Both the position numbers and the translations under genes were made by a program. Below are positions 36,904 to 46,188 of a stretch of 64,000 nucleotides of DNA, one piece after another; positions within the stretch are counted from its first letter, which is position 1; every line of letters starts with the position of its first letter. The stretch covers positions 159,481-223,480 of the forward strand of contig NZ_JAECZB010000105.1 of NCBI RefSeq assembly GCF_016056295.1. The letters run 5' to 3'. Below the pieces are notes generated by a model. The model was not told the origin of the DNA. It saw nothing but the letters and a program-made list of their open reading frames with translations, and did no database searches. This DNA is from Atlanticothrix silvestris CENA357 (lineage in GTDB: Bacteria; Cyanobacteriota; Cyanobacteriia; Cyanobacteriales; Nostocaceae).

Positions 36904-37398
36904 ATCTCTAAATTTTATTAAGCTTGTGGCTACTCCCGATAGGTATTTAAACAAATGCCATACAATCTGATGGCAAAATCTTAACTTTGTGTGACTTTCT
37001 ACCCGTGAGCTTTATGCAATCAATGATAACTCACGCTCTTGAAAGTGCTTGCTCCAGGGTGCGAGTAGAGGCTTTTCATCCAAGCGCCAAACAAGAGCCT
37101 GATGATTGTTCAATTATAACATGTATCTCTGCAAAGCCTTGCTAATCAAGCGCTTCAGTTTATAGTCTATCCAAGATAAAATCGGTGATTTAGTTAAATT
37201 AGCCGAGCGATCGCTCACCACAACTTTCGTATAGTACATTACCAGCCTCTTCCGCGAGCCTGGATATTTTTAATGCATTACTGAGTTTTTTTTCGGCTAT
37301 ATTTATTGCAACATAAACATGTTAATTCTAAGCTAACACTATATAGTTGCTACAACAGTGCATTCATTAGTTTCTGAACGAAAAATCTTATTAATACT
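36904..37398. other. Intergenic, no gene
   Basis: Between divergent mnmA and a SPOR-like protein gene. One HIP1-like GCGATCGC lies at about 37207. No RNA gene or hairpin of note was seen. Confidence 0.5.
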
Positions 37399-38220
37399 AT
37401 GTCCAGCCAAATAGCGAGTAAATTTATCACATTTCAGATTCTGCCTTTATTTGTAGGGAGTTGGTTGGCGCTGATTTTCCACAGTTATCCAGCACAAGCA
37501 CAAATCAACAATCATCAGGGTATTTTGCAAGCTCAAGGAACTTTACCGCCGCCACCAAACGTCCCAGGAACTTATTATGGTCAGCAGCCGCTACCGCAGC
37601 TGCAACCCTATCAACCAGGAGTACAACCTTACTATCCTTACGAGCAGAACTTACAGCCTGCTCAACCAGGACAGGAATATTATGAATATTCGCCGCAGCC
37701 TTCTCAACCCCAATATAACCAGAACTGGGAGCGTTACTTAGTATATGTTGAGAGTAATAATTACCAGACGCTACAACAAATCAAGCAAATAGAACCTGGT
37801 GCTTATATCCGGCAATACAGAGGTCGTTCTGTTATTCAATCAGGAGTTTTTAGCAGACCATCAAACGCCCAAGACCGGGTTAGACAACTGCAATCATACG
37901 GTATCTATGGCGCACAGATTGTCAATTTTAATAACGGTCAGGAAGTACTTGCTTCTCCCGCTGGCGGTAATGTAGTTAATCCTAGGGGCAGCAGTTCTCG
38001 GTACTATGTCGTTGTTCCTACCAGTTCCGAAAATTTGAATGCACTTGCAGAGCAGGTTATACGGAGTGTAGGACAATCTAGCGCTGTGCTTGCAAGACAA
38101 AAGCCATTAGGGCCACATGTAGCTGTAGGGCCTTTTGCTGGGCGAAAAGATGCCACACAATGGAACAACTATCTGCGAAACTTAGGTTTCGGCGATGCAA
38201 GAGTTTACTACGGCAATTAA
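37399..38220 (+). CDS. Secreted Pro/Gln/Tyr-rich protein with SPOR-like region
   Basis: 273 residues. A signal peptide ends at about 34 (LALIFHSYPAQAQ). A Pro/Gln/Tyr-rich linker (PYQPGVQPYYPYEQ) leads to a C-terminal part with two SPOR-like units: WERYLVYVESNNYQTLQQIKQ... SGVFSRPSNAQDRVRQL and SRYYVVVPTSSENLNALAEQV... VAVGPFAGRKDATQW. SPOR regions bind septal peptidoglycan, so a wall-associated role is inferred. It is the second SPOR-like protein in the window, with 12087-13337. Confidence 0.72.
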   Translation: MSSQIASKFITFQILPLFVGSWLALIFHSYPAQAQINNHQGILQAQGTLPPPPNVPGTYYGQQPLPQLQPYQPGVQPYYPYEQNLQPAQPGQEYYEYSPQPSQPQYNQNWERYLVYVESNNYQTLQQIKQIEPGAYIRQYRGRSVIQSGVFSRPSNAQDRVRQLQSYGIYGAQIVNFNNGQEVLASPAGGNVVNPRGSSSRYYVVVPTSSENLNALAEQVIRSVGQSSAVLARQKPLGPHVAVGPFAGRKDATQWNNYLRNLGFGDARVYYGN

Positions 38221-38554
38221 AGAGTAGCACTTTTAAGGTGAGTAAAATTTTTAGTCAAAATATTCCTCTTTAAACTCTTTACTCTGTGTCCTCTGCGTCT
38301 CTGTGGTTAAGTAAATAATTACAGGGAACAGGGAACAGGGAATGGGCAACAGGGAAAACAAAGCCACCCACAAGGGGCTTGGTAAAGCCTGCGGCATAGC
38401 TTCTCTACGAGACGCTAACGCGAACGCTTAGAGCGACGAAGGAGCGTCATTGCGAATTGCGAATTGGTATGACTGCCGTGCAAAGAACGCTGAGAGAAAA
38501 AACAAAGGTTAAGAGTTAATAATTCACGACTAAATAACTCAGGATTTAGAACTG
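38221..38554. repeat. Repeat-rich intergenic region
   Basis: Contains a CCTCTGCGTCTCTGTGG element (about 38290), ACAGGGA tandem units (38323-38358), and a TAGCTTCTCTACGAGACGC / GCGAACGCTTAGAGCGACG palindrome-like element (38396-38445). No gene. Confidence 0.65.
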
Positions 38555-40117
38555 ATGCAGGATAGGCAAGAATACATTTCACAAGTCGTAGTCACCGCTG
38601 AACAAATGCGGGATATTGAAGGGCGGATCTTTGCAGCAAAAATGCCTGTAGCGGCTTTGATGGAAAAGGTGGCGGGATTAATTTTTCGCCGCATTCAAGT
38701 AATAATTCCCCCATATCCCATTCCAGATCAGGGTAAATCTCGTGTAGGGATTTTAGTTGGCCCTGGTCATAATGGTGGTGATGCTTTAGTAGTAGCCCGT
38801 GAGTTACACTTTCGCGGCTATGAAGTTAGGATTTATTCGGCTTTTTCCAAGCTTAAGGAATTAACATCACAGCATTTGCATTATGCCCAAAGTTTGGGCA
38901 TTCCATGTTATCAAGAATTGACGCAACTATCAGATTGTGATTTTTTTATTGATGGTTTGTTTGGATTGGGTTTAGAAAAAGCGATCGCTAATCCCATAGC
39001 TTCTACAATTAATCAGATCAATAATTGGCATAAACCAATTATTAGTATCGATTTGCCTTCGGGTTTACACACCGATACAGGCGAAGTCTTGGGAACTGCT
39101 ATTCGTGCTACTTACACGTTTTGTTTGGGTTTGTGGAAACTGGGTTTTTTACAAGATCAGGCTTTAGATTACATCGGCAAAGCTGAATTAATCGATTTTG
39201 ATATTCCCTTAGCTGATGTGCAAGCTGTTCTCCAAGATGCACCCCAGATTAAACGGATTACAAAAGCAACGGCACTTTCTACTCTTCCCTTACCCCGCCC
39301 GCCAGTTACTCATAAATACAAAGAAGGTCATTTACTTCTAATTTGTGGTTCACGTCGCTATGCTGGTGGGGCAATTTTAACTGCTTTGGGGGCGCGTGCT
39401 AGTGGTGTAGGGATGCTCTCAATCGCTGTACCAGAATCTTTAAAACAACTTTTGGTGTCTCACTTGCCAGAAGCATTGATTATTGGTTGTCCAGAGACGG
39501 AAACCGGAGCGATCGCACATTTACAATTACCAGAAAAAACTGATCTTAGTTCATTTAATGCGATCGCTTGTGGCCCTGGTTTAACAAAAGATGCTACTTC
39601 TATTGTGGAACAGGTAATAACGAGCGATCGCTCTTTAGTCCTTGATGCTGATGGTTTGAATATTTTGGCACAATTGGGAACGATCCCCACCTTAAAAAAA
39701 CGTCAAGCAGCAACGGTGCTGACACCTCACACTGGTGAATTTCAAAGGTTATTTCATGATATTGCAGATCCTAAAGAAGATAGAGTGAAAGCTGTACAAT
39801 CAGCAGCAATGCAAACTGGGGCAGTAGTGTTATTAAAAGGCGCAAGAACGGCGATTAGTAACCCCCAAGGTTTCGTTTGGATTAATCCTGAAAGTACCCC
39901 AGCTTTAGCCCGTGGCGGTAGTGGTGATGTGTTAACTGGGTTACTGGGTGGATTATTGGCACAAGCGGCTACCAAACAAATTGCTGTTGAAGATATTGTG
40001 GCAACTGCGGCTTGGTGGCATTCGCAAGCGGGGATTTTAGCGGCGCAAGAACGTACAGAATTAGGTGTAGATGCGTTGACATTGACACAATATTTGATGA
40101 AAGTTGTTAGTAATTAA
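38555..40117 (+). CDS. nnr: Bifunctional NAD(P)HX epimerase/dehydratase
   Basis: Repairs hydrated NADH/NADPH. The 520 residues form two domains. The N-terminal YjeF/NAXE epimerase (~15-230) has GPGHNGGDALVVARELHFRG and FIDGLFGLGL. The C-terminal ADP-dependent dehydratase (NAXD, ribokinase-like, ~245-515) has LLICGSRRYAGGAI, VLTPHTGEFQRL, and the catalytic ARGGSGDVLTGLLGGLLAQ. Full length, with both active sites visible. Convergent with the toxin remnant, whose stop codon begins 4 bases downstream. Confidence 0.96.
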   Translation: MQDRQEYISQVVVTAEQMRDIEGRIFAAKMPVAALMEKVAGLIFRRIQVIIPPYPIPDQGKSRVGILVGPGHNGGDALVVARELHFRGYEVRIYSAFSKLKELTSQHLHYAQSLGIPCYQELTQLSDCDFFIDGLFGLGLEKAIANPIASTINQINNWHKPIISIDLPSGLHTDTGEVLGTAIRATYTFCLGLWKLGFLQDQALDYIGKAELIDFDIPLADVQAVLQDAPQIKRITKATALSTLPLPRPPVTHKYKEGHLLLICGSRRYAGGAILTALGARASGVGMLSIAVPESLKQLLVSHLPEALIIGCPETETGAIAHLQLPEKTDLSSFNAIACGPGLTKDATSIVEQVITSDRSLVLDADGLNILAQLGTIPTLKKRQAATVLTPHTGEFQRLFHDIADPKEDRVKAVQSAAMQTGAVVLLKGARTAISNPQGFVWINPESTPALARGGSGDVLTGLLGGLLAQAATKQIAVEDIVATAAWWHSQAGILAAQERTELGVDALTLTQYLMKVVSN

Positions 40118-40120
40118 AGT

Positions 40121-40573
40121 TTAGTTCGATGAAACTAAATTTCCTGGATGTACAGGGGTAATTTTGTTGGCATAGCGGGTAAAGTCCCTAGTGTTGAAAG
40201 TCAGGATATTCGTTAGACCATGAACAAGTATTACTGCAACAAGCCTAGCATCGTGAACATTTACACCCATTACTCCGTACTCAAGCACAATGCGTTTCCA
40301 TTCCGGGTAAATCTCAGGTACATCTGGCAGGATTGGGAAAAGGGCTTCTATGTGGTGTAGTTATGCCTCTGCTTCGGCTAAACTCATTCCTAATCCATTT
40401 CTTTCAAGAGGACGGGTAGCACTTCGCCAAAACTCAACTAGATTTTGATGCGTCAGATAGTGATCTTCTCCTCGTCGCCGGATTATCTCCAATGCATTCA
40501 AAGCTTCTGCACACATTGAGTTATTTGGCTGTGACATCCTCAGTATGATATTTGTATCAATGAGATATGCCAC
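40121..40573 (-). pseudogene. VapC-like PIN-domain toxin with nonsense codon
   Basis: A PIN-domain reading frame of 150 codons broken by one in-frame TAA (codon 71, at 40361-40363). The first part has the PIN Asp (MAYLIDTNIILRMS) and TRPLERNGLGMSLAEAEA; after the stop the same frame continues with LFPILPDVPEIYPEWKR, VNVHDARLVAV and LTNILTFNTRDFTRYA, which supply the later acidic residues. A GTG start overlaps the partner gene's TAG by one base. A CAA to TAA change is the simplest cause; an inactive toxin is inferred. Confidence 0.88.
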
Positions 40574-40911
40574 TAAATATCCTCATCTTCATAGATACCT
40601 GCCCGACTTACGGCGTAGTCAGATAGTGTCGGCGTATTTTTTTTATGGCTAGCACTCCATTCATGCAATGCTTGAATCCATTCTTCAGTGGTAGCAGTTT
40701 CATAAAATGGACGCTCTTTAGTTTTCACTAGCTGCTCAAGCATGGCATCAAGATGAAGCTTAACGGCTTCAGCGGGAAGACTAGTTATCTTTGCCAAAAC
40801 CTGAATAATCGTCTGCAACTCTTCTCTGTTAGCTGACTGCAAGTTGTGAAGTTTCTCAGAAGCTTGCAGAGTGCTGTTACCACCAAAAGATGTATTTGTA
40901 CTCATAACCAT
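40573..40911 (-). CDS. Partner of VapC-like toxin (putative antitoxin)
   Basis: 112 residues, no recognised DNA-binding fold. A helical middle (REELQTIIQVLAKITSLPAEAVKLHLDAML) and a C-terminal part (TEEWIQALHEWSASHKK, ...YAVSRAGIYEDEDI) ending in an acidic peptide fit the usual toxin-neutralising tail of PIN-partner antitoxins. It overlaps the PIN gene by one base. ATG 40911, or 40905, is the start. The toxin is disrupted, so this gene may persist alone. Confidence 0.65.
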   Translation of the reverse strand: MVMSTNTSFGGNSTLQASEKLHNLQSANREELQTIIQVLAKITSLPAEAVKLHLDAMLEQLVKTKERPFYETATTEEWIQALHEWSASHKKNTPTLSDYAVSRAGIYEDEDI

Positions 40912-41127
40912 TTAATAGCTCATTGTCTGTATTAAAAGATTAGAAAATAGATGACTAAGATTTTTTGAAAAAAGGCTAAAAAGCGACAAAAAAAGCCGAA
41001 ACGCAAAATACCTCACAAAAAGCAAGGTTACGGCTATGTCTACTATTGTATCTCGCCTCGAATTACACAATCTGAAAAATTAGGAGCGCAAAACCTTACG
41101 CTCCCATTCTCTAAAATTCTTCTAAAA

Positions 41128-42714
41128 TTAAGCTTGCTGTACTCCCGGACGACCATTTTCAACTACAAATGAAGCACGTTGACTAATTGTGCCAAATTGG
41201 GTTGTCACTTCTGACATCACTAGATAATCTGTCTTCCATGTTGTGGGAGTCAACTCGCAACGGGCGTATCCCCGTTGAGCATTGAAAAACTTAATGTGTG
41301 GATTATCTGGTAAATAAGCTTGAACTGTGGGGTTAGTGTCAGAACCATCTCCACCAGAACTAATCGAGCTACAAACAAATTCGCTTCCTATTGTAGGCGA
41401 TTGTGGGTTATCAAAGTCAGCCTTCAGATCCATTGCCCAATGAGAATGGACATCGCCTGCTAAAGAGACGGGATTGGAGGGACGGCGCTTTTCTAGGAAA
41501 TTCATCAGGCGATCGCGGGAAGCTAAATAACCATCCCACTTATCCATACTGAAGGTTGCACCTTCGCCTGGTGTCATATCTCTCTGAGCGATCGGAACTT
41601 GTTGGGCTAAAATATTCCATTTAGTTTGAGAACGATTTAAACCTTCAAATAACCAATCCTCTTGGCGTTTACCAGTAATTGTTGCCTGTGGATCAAAATT
41701 CTCTGGACAACGTTCTTTGGTTCCATCGCCACAGGGCTGATCGGTACGATACTGACGGGTATCTAGAACGTTAAAGGTTGCTAAATTACCAAAAGAAAGG
41801 CGACGGAAAAGTTGCATGTCGGAACCACGGGGTCGTGAGAAAGGACGCAGTGGCATGTGTTCGTAGTAAGCTTGATAGGCAGCTGCTCGCCGTTGGAGAA
41901 AAATTGCTCGATTTTGATCTGGTTCGTTATCAATTTGTGAGATGTCACTAGCGTAGTTGTTTTCTACTTCATGATCATCCCAGGTAACAATCCAAGGAAA
42001 CGCTGCGTGAGCTGCTTGCAGATCAGAATCGGTTTTGTAGAGGGCATGACGATTGCGGTAATCTTCCAGCGTGATAATTTCTGGGCTGTTGTGCTGTCTG
42101 ACAGTATTTGCTCCAATTCCTCCCTCATAAATGTAGTCTCCAACATGCACAACTAAATTGAGGTCTTCTTGAACCATGTATTTGTAAGCAGTATAATAGC
42201 CCTGCTGATAGTTCTGACAAGAAGCTAGTGCAAAGTTAAATCTACTCAAATAGCTCTCTGGTAAAGGGGCGGTACGAGTCCGACCAATTGGGCTAGCATA
42301 GTTGCCTACATTAAATCGATACCAGTACCATGTATCTGCTTGCAGTCCATCAACGACAATCCGAACTGAGTGAGCCATTTCTGGGGTAGCAAACTCAGTG
42401 CCTTTGGCTACAATGCGCCTCATGTTAGCATCGGTTGATACTTCCCAGCGAATTGGCACGTTTAGGGGTGGCATTCCCCCTCCATTTAAAGGTTCGGGAG
42501 CTAAACGAGTCCAGAGAACTACGCTGCTTGGATATGGTTCACCTGATGCTACACCAAGTGTAAAAGGATAATTGGAAAATCTACCCGTGGCAATCGCTCT
42601 TTGATGGGGAAACTGGTTAGCAATCATTAAACCAGTAAATGCTCCTGCCCCAATGATTAAGTTGCGTCGTTTAATTCGGCTGTGCAGCAACCGCTGGAAA
42701 TTTTCGTTTACCAT
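41128..42714 (-). CDS. phoD: Alkaline phosphatase D (PhoD family)
   Basis: Secreted phosphodiesterase/phosphomonoesterase for phosphate scavenging. About 528 residues from ATG 42714. The N-terminus has a twin-Arg (Tat-like) signal (IKRRNLIIGAGAFTGLMIA). The PhoD_N domain is YPFTLGVASGEPYPSSVVLWTRLAP. The metal-binding PhoD core shows NFALASCQNYQQGYY, VHVGDYIYEG, WIVTWDDHEVENNYAS and SLAGDVHSHWAMDL. A Pho-box-like array lies about 170 bases upstream, so phosphate-starvation control is likely. Confidence 0.95.
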   Translation of the reverse strand: MVNENFQRLLHSRIKRRNLIIGAGAFTGLMIANQFPHQRAIATGRFSNYPFTLGVASGEPYPSSVVLWTRLAPEPLNGGGMPPLNVPIRWEVSTDANMRRIVAKGTEFATPEMAHSVRIVVDGLQADTWYWYRFNVGNYASPIGRTRTAPLPESYLSRFNFALASCQNYQQGYYTAYKYMVQEDLNLVVHVGDYIYEGGIGANTVRQHNSPEIITLEDYRNRHALYKTDSDLQAAHAAFPWIVTWDDHEVENNYASDISQIDNEPDQNRAIFLQRRAAAYQAYYEHMPLRPFSRPRGSDMQLFRRLSFGNLATFNVLDTRQYRTDQPCGDGTKERCPENFDPQATITGKRQEDWLFEGLNRSQTKWNILAQQVPIAQRDMTPGEGATFSMDKWDGYLASRDRLMNFLEKRRPSNPVSLAGDVHSHWAMDLKADFDNPQSPTIGSEFVCSSISSGGDGSDTNPTVQAYLPDNPHIKFFNAQRGYARCELTPTTWKTDYLVMSEVTTQFGTISQRASFVVENGRPGVQQA

Positions 42715-42886
42715 CTTCCCGGATTCCTTAGGTGAATTACAGCAGAGCAATATCTGAGACCAGAAATGCAGAGCAATTACAGGCCAACTCTACAATTGGT
42801 GCCTTTGCTTAATTAAGCTTTAACCATCAAATTTTTCTGCAATCGTGTGTCAGATGATACTTTGCTGCTTCGAGCCTACCAAGGAG

Positions 42887-42927
42887 ATGTTAATTCTTCA
42901 TCAAGGCACAGTTAATATCAACTTAAT
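42887..42927 (-). promoter_or_regulatory. Pho-box-like tandem repeats upstream of phoD
   Basis: On the minus strand four 8-mers separated by 3 bases: ATTAAGTT, ATTAACTG, CTTGATGA, ATTAACAT. The 11-bp period and the TTAA core fit the cyanobacterial PyTTAAPyPyT Pho box bound by PhoB-type regulators (SphR). Third unit is a weak match. Confidence 0.72.
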
Positions 42928-43228
42928 AAGTGGTTAGGTAAAATTAAAAAACTCCACGCCATTTGCAAGATAGAGTTTTTGTCAGTGGTCAATAGTCAGT
43001 GGCAATTAATTATATTTTTTAAGACCACGCCACTTGCGCTTTGGGGGTATTAAACCAGATCAAAAACAACTAACAACTGACAACTGACAATTTTAATAAT
43101 TTGGAGATTTTTCAATTACTTAAAAATTAAACTTAAGTTTTATGATTGACAAATAAAACTAAAACTGCCCTTGCTGGAAGTTAGTGCAAGAGCAGTTTTT
43201 AATAGTCAAGTCCAAACAAACTAAGGAA
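42928..43228. repeat. Intergenic short tandem repeats
   Basis: GTCAGTGGTCAATAGTCAGTGGC at about 42980-43003, and CAACTAACAACTGACAACTGAC at about 43067-43089. No gene. Confidence 0.6.
43161..43199 (-). terminator. Terminator of the 106-residue protein gene
   Basis: AAAACTGC..CTTGC / GCAAG..GCAGTTTT stem with an 11-base loop; the minus strand continues AGTTTT. It lies about 30 bases past the stop codon of the gene at 43229. Confidence 0.75.
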
Positions 43229-43549
43229 CTATACATCCTCAAGTTCAAGTTGAGCCACTGTCACAGCGTTAAAAGCGAAAGCGAAAACCAACGGCATAGG
43301 ACATCTGAGTACAAAGGTAGAAACGACTGCTGCGACTGTACCAATCACTGCTGACATCGACCACAATCTTTCTTCTAAAGTTAATCCTTTTTCCGCTTTA
43401 ATAACTCTCAGAACATGACTTGGAATTGGTTCAGGCATTACTCCTCCAGGAGGGAAAGCCCAATAGTTATTACGCCGTTCGACAAATAATTCTGTCCAGC
43501 CATTTTCTTGGCACCATGCTTCTATCCAGTCAACAGAGTAATGTGTCAT
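43229..43549 (-). CDS. Conserved hypothetical small membrane protein
   Basis: 106 residues. The first half is soluble and aromatic (SVDWIEAWCQENGWTELFVERR, YWAFPPGGVMPEPIP), the second half hydrophobic with one or two spans (SAVIGTVAAVVSTFVL, PMPLVFAFAFNAVTVAQL). This WCQENGWTEL...YWAFPPGGVMP pattern recurs in cyanobacterial hypotheticals. No function known. Start ATG 43549. Confidence 0.75.
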   Translation of the reverse strand: MTHYSVDWIEAWCQENGWTELFVERRNNYWAFPPGGVMPEPIPSHVLRVIKAEKGLTLEERLWSMSAVIGTVAAVVSTFVLRCPMPLVFAFAFNAVTVAQLELEDV

Positions 43550-44145
43550 ATCGGTGTGGGTAATTCGGCTTGTTGAATTTGTGTAGTGGGTGAAAATAAA
43601 TCTATGGGGGGATTTCAGAATAATTAGATAATTACTATGCAGTTACAGTTAATTCTCCTCTGGTAAAGCTTGCTGAGCATATCATGCTCGAAGCAATGCT
43701 TATCACTCACCTTAAATAAAAGACTAACAGTCAATAGTGGCTGTTAACCTCAAAAGACAATAAACTTTACTTGAAAAGCTTTAATATCAAGAAATGTAAA
43801 CAATTTAGCGATCGCATAACAAACTAGATATCTTAAAAGTCAACTTTTAATGTCAAAAATTGTAAATTTTATAGGTAGCCAATACTTCATTTGATTTATT
43901 TAATATCTAAAAACTAAGTATTATGCTAATGAGGTTTCGTAGCGTCTGTCTTTAGTAATATATTCTTGAATATTTTACTGCGATCGCCAACCGGACATTA
44001 CAAAATATTAAAGATGAAATGAACCGCCGATGTGTGCCAATGTACGCTGATAAGACTAATAAAGTAATTCTTTGAATCTCCAGCCTATTTTGAGATGCGA
44101 TAAGCTTAAATGCAGTGATTGAACACCAAATTGGCTACCTAGATT
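43550..44145. other. Intergenic, AT-rich, no gene
   Basis: 596 bases between divergent genes; probably promoters only. One GCGATCGC at about 43808. No RNA gene recognised. Confidence 0.5.
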
Positions 44146-44637
44146 ATGTTTTGGAAGCAAGGACTGGCATTAATTTTGGGGATAATGGTATTTTTCTTGG
44201 CTTCCCCAGCACAAGCGGTAGATTGGACTCATCCCCTGTCATTTAGCAATGCAGAGTTAGCAAGACGTGATTTTTCTGGTCAAACTTTGCAAGCTGCGGA
44301 GTTTTCTAACGCCAATATGGAAATGATTAACTTTCAAGATGCGGACTTGCGGGGAGCAGTATTAAGCGCCTCGGTGATGACGCAAGCAAATCTGCATGGA
44401 GCAGATTTAACTAATGCGATGGTTGATCAGGTAAACTTGACTGGGGCTGATTTAAGTGATGCCGTTTTAAAAGAAGCTCTTTTACTTCGTGCCATCTTTC
44501 CTGATGTGAATATAGACGGTGCAGATTTTACTGATGCAATTTTGGATGGCGCACAAATTAAAGAACTATGCAACAAAGCCAGTGGAATAAATTCTAAAAC
44601 TGGCGTAGAAACTCGTGATTCTCTAGGATGTCGATGA
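44146..44637 (+). CDS. Secreted pentapeptide-repeat protein
   Basis: 163 residues. A signal peptide (LALILGIMVFFLASPAQA) is followed by tandem A(D/N)LxX pentapeptides (ANMEMINFQDADLRGAVLSA, ANLHGADLTNAM, VNLTGADLSDAV, VNIDGADFTDAI) that form a right-handed quadrilateral beta-helix. The C-terminus (CNKASGINSKTGVETRDSLGC) has two Cys and likely caps the helix. Probably lumenal or periplasmic. It overlaps purK by 10 bases; translational coupling is possible. Confidence 0.93.
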   Translation: MFWKQGLALILGIMVFFLASPAQAVDWTHPLSFSNAELARRDFSGQTLQAAEFSNANMEMINFQDADLRGAVLSASVMTQANLHGADLTNAMVDQVNLTGADLSDAVLKEALLLRAIFPDVNIDGADFTDAILDGAQIKELCNKASGINSKTGVETRDSLGCR

Positions 44638-45782
44638 AGCGTGTTGGTGTAATTGGTGGTGGGCAACTTGCCTGGATGATGGGAGATGCCGCAAAGAAAT
44701 TAGGGGTAGAATTGGTAGTACAGACTCCTAATAGAAATGATCCTGCTGTATCTATCGCCCAGGATAAGGTTTTTGCCGCAGTTGATGATGCCGTTGCTAC
44801 TGAAGTTTTAGCAACCAAAAGTGATGTTATCACCTTTGAAAATGAGTTTGTGAATTTAGATGCTTTATCTGTTCTAGCTGGGCAAGGCGTATGCTTTCGT
44901 CCTAATTTGGCAGCTTTGGCTCCTCTTTTAGATAAATATCATCAACGTTGCTATTTACGTGATTTAAAGTTACCTGTTCCTCAATTTTTTGCCCTTGAAG
45001 AACAGGAAGATATTGCATCTAAAATAGAATATTTGGGTTTTCCACTAGTTCTCAAATCCCGTCGTCATGGCTATGACGGACAAGGTACTTTTATCATCCA
45101 GGATTTAGCTGCTTTGCAGCAAAAGCTAAATTCCAGCAACATCACTTTGTTTTTAATCGAGCAATTTGTACCCTTTGCCAGAGAACTAGCAGTAATTGCG
45201 GCTCGTTCTGTAGAAGGTGAAGTTGTGACTTACCCAGTCGTAGAAACCCAGCAAGAACAACAAGTGTGCAGACGAGTGATTGCCCCTGCTGATATTACAC
45301 TCCATCAAGCAACAGAAATAGAGGCGATCGCACATACTCTATTAAATAGCTTGCAAGTAGTAGGAGTTTTTGGCATTGAACTATTTCTGACTAATAACGG
45401 TCAGGTGTTAATCAACGAAATTGCCCCTCGTACCCATAATTCTGGGCACTTTTCTTTGGATGCTTGTGAAACATCTCAATTTGAGCAGCACTTAAGAGCC
45501 GTTTGTGGTATGCCTTTGGGTAATCCCGTCTTGCAATGCCCTAGTGCTGTTATGGTTAACCTCTTGGGGTATGAAAATTCTCATAGTAACTACCACAGCC
45601 AACGCCAACAATTAGCAGCGATTCCCCGCGCTTTTGTTCACTGGTACGGAAAAACAACATCACGTCCTGGGCGTAAGTTGGGACACGTTACTGTTTTGCT
45701 AGATGATCAAAACCAAGATACCGCAAGTACCATTGCTCACAATATAGAATTTATCTGGTATCCGAGCCAAATTCGCTCTTAA
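44628..45782 (+). CDS. purK: N5-carboxyaminoimidazole ribonucleotide synthase
   Basis: ATP-grasp enzyme that carboxylates AIR in purine synthesis. 384 residues: the nucleotide-binding start RVGVIGGGQLAWMM, the grasp core (FPLVLKSRRHGYDGQGT, LFLIEQFVPFARELAVIAAR) and the metal-binding GIELFLTNNGQVLINEIAPRTHNSGHFSLDAC. The start is ATG 44628 or 44634. A 6S RNA-like locus follows at once, the same arrangement as reported for other cyanobacteria. Confidence 0.97.
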   Translation: MSMKRVGVIGGGQLAWMMGDAAKKLGVELVVQTPNRNDPAVSIAQDKVFAAVDDAVATEVLATKSDVITFENEFVNLDALSVLAGQGVCFRPNLAALAPLLDKYHQRCYLRDLKLPVPQFFALEEQEDIASKIEYLGFPLVLKSRRHGYDGQGTFIIQDLAALQQKLNSSNITLFLIEQFVPFARELAVIAARSVEGEVVTYPVVETQQEQQVCRRVIAPADITLHQATEIEAIAHTLLNSLQVVGVFGIELFLTNNGQVLINEIAPRTHNSGHFSLDACETSQFEQHLRAVCGMPLGNPVLQCPSAVMVNLLGYENSHSNYHSQRQQLAAIPRAFVHWYGKTTSRPGRKLGHVTVLLDDQNQDTASTIAHNIEFIWYPSQIRS

Positions 45783-45828
45783 TTTTCAATCTTGGACACA
45801 CAACCTGTTTTTGAAAGCTATAATGAGT

Positions 45829-46015
45829 TAGTTGCACTGCGACGTTGGTGACTGCCATCAAGTTTTTTGATCTATGTCTTTAAAGAACAGGGAGCTAAAT
45901 ATTTCTCGTGGCAGTAGACCGGGCATGTACCCGGAAACTTTAAACGTAGAACATCGGTTCCCACCTGGTTTAACCAGGTCATAAACTTAGGTAAAACGGC
46001 GTTGCGGTGAACTCA
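45829..46015 (+). ncRNA. ssrS: 6S RNA (cyanobacterial 6Sa type)
   Basis: About 185 bases between purK and a terminator. A TATAAT box lies at 45819-45824. The ends are partly complementary (GAGTTAGTTGCACTGCGACG with CGGCGTTGCGGTGAACTC), closing a long stem. Internally, hairpins ACCGGGCATGTACCCGG and CACCTGGTTTAACCAGGT are clear. The length, closing stem and purK neighbourhood fit the 6S RNA that traps RNA polymerase holoenzyme. Exact ends are estimated. Confidence 0.8.
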
Positions 46016-46024
46016 AAATTATCG

Positions 46025-46060
46025 GCTCCCAAAGTCAGCAAGAACTTGGGAGCTTTAATT
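46025..46060 (+). terminator. Terminator after 6S RNA
   Basis: GCTCCCAA / TTGGGAGC stem with a 13-base loop, followed by TTTAATTTTAT. Confidence 0.85.
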
Positions 46061-46188
46061 TTATAAAAAATTAGTGCTTAAAAAGCGGCTGAAAAAAACA
46101 AAATCTGTATAAGTTGATTCTAATTTAGCGATCATTCAGAGTTAAGATAACAAAAATTACATTAAATTGTGGTTAAAGCTACAAAAAA

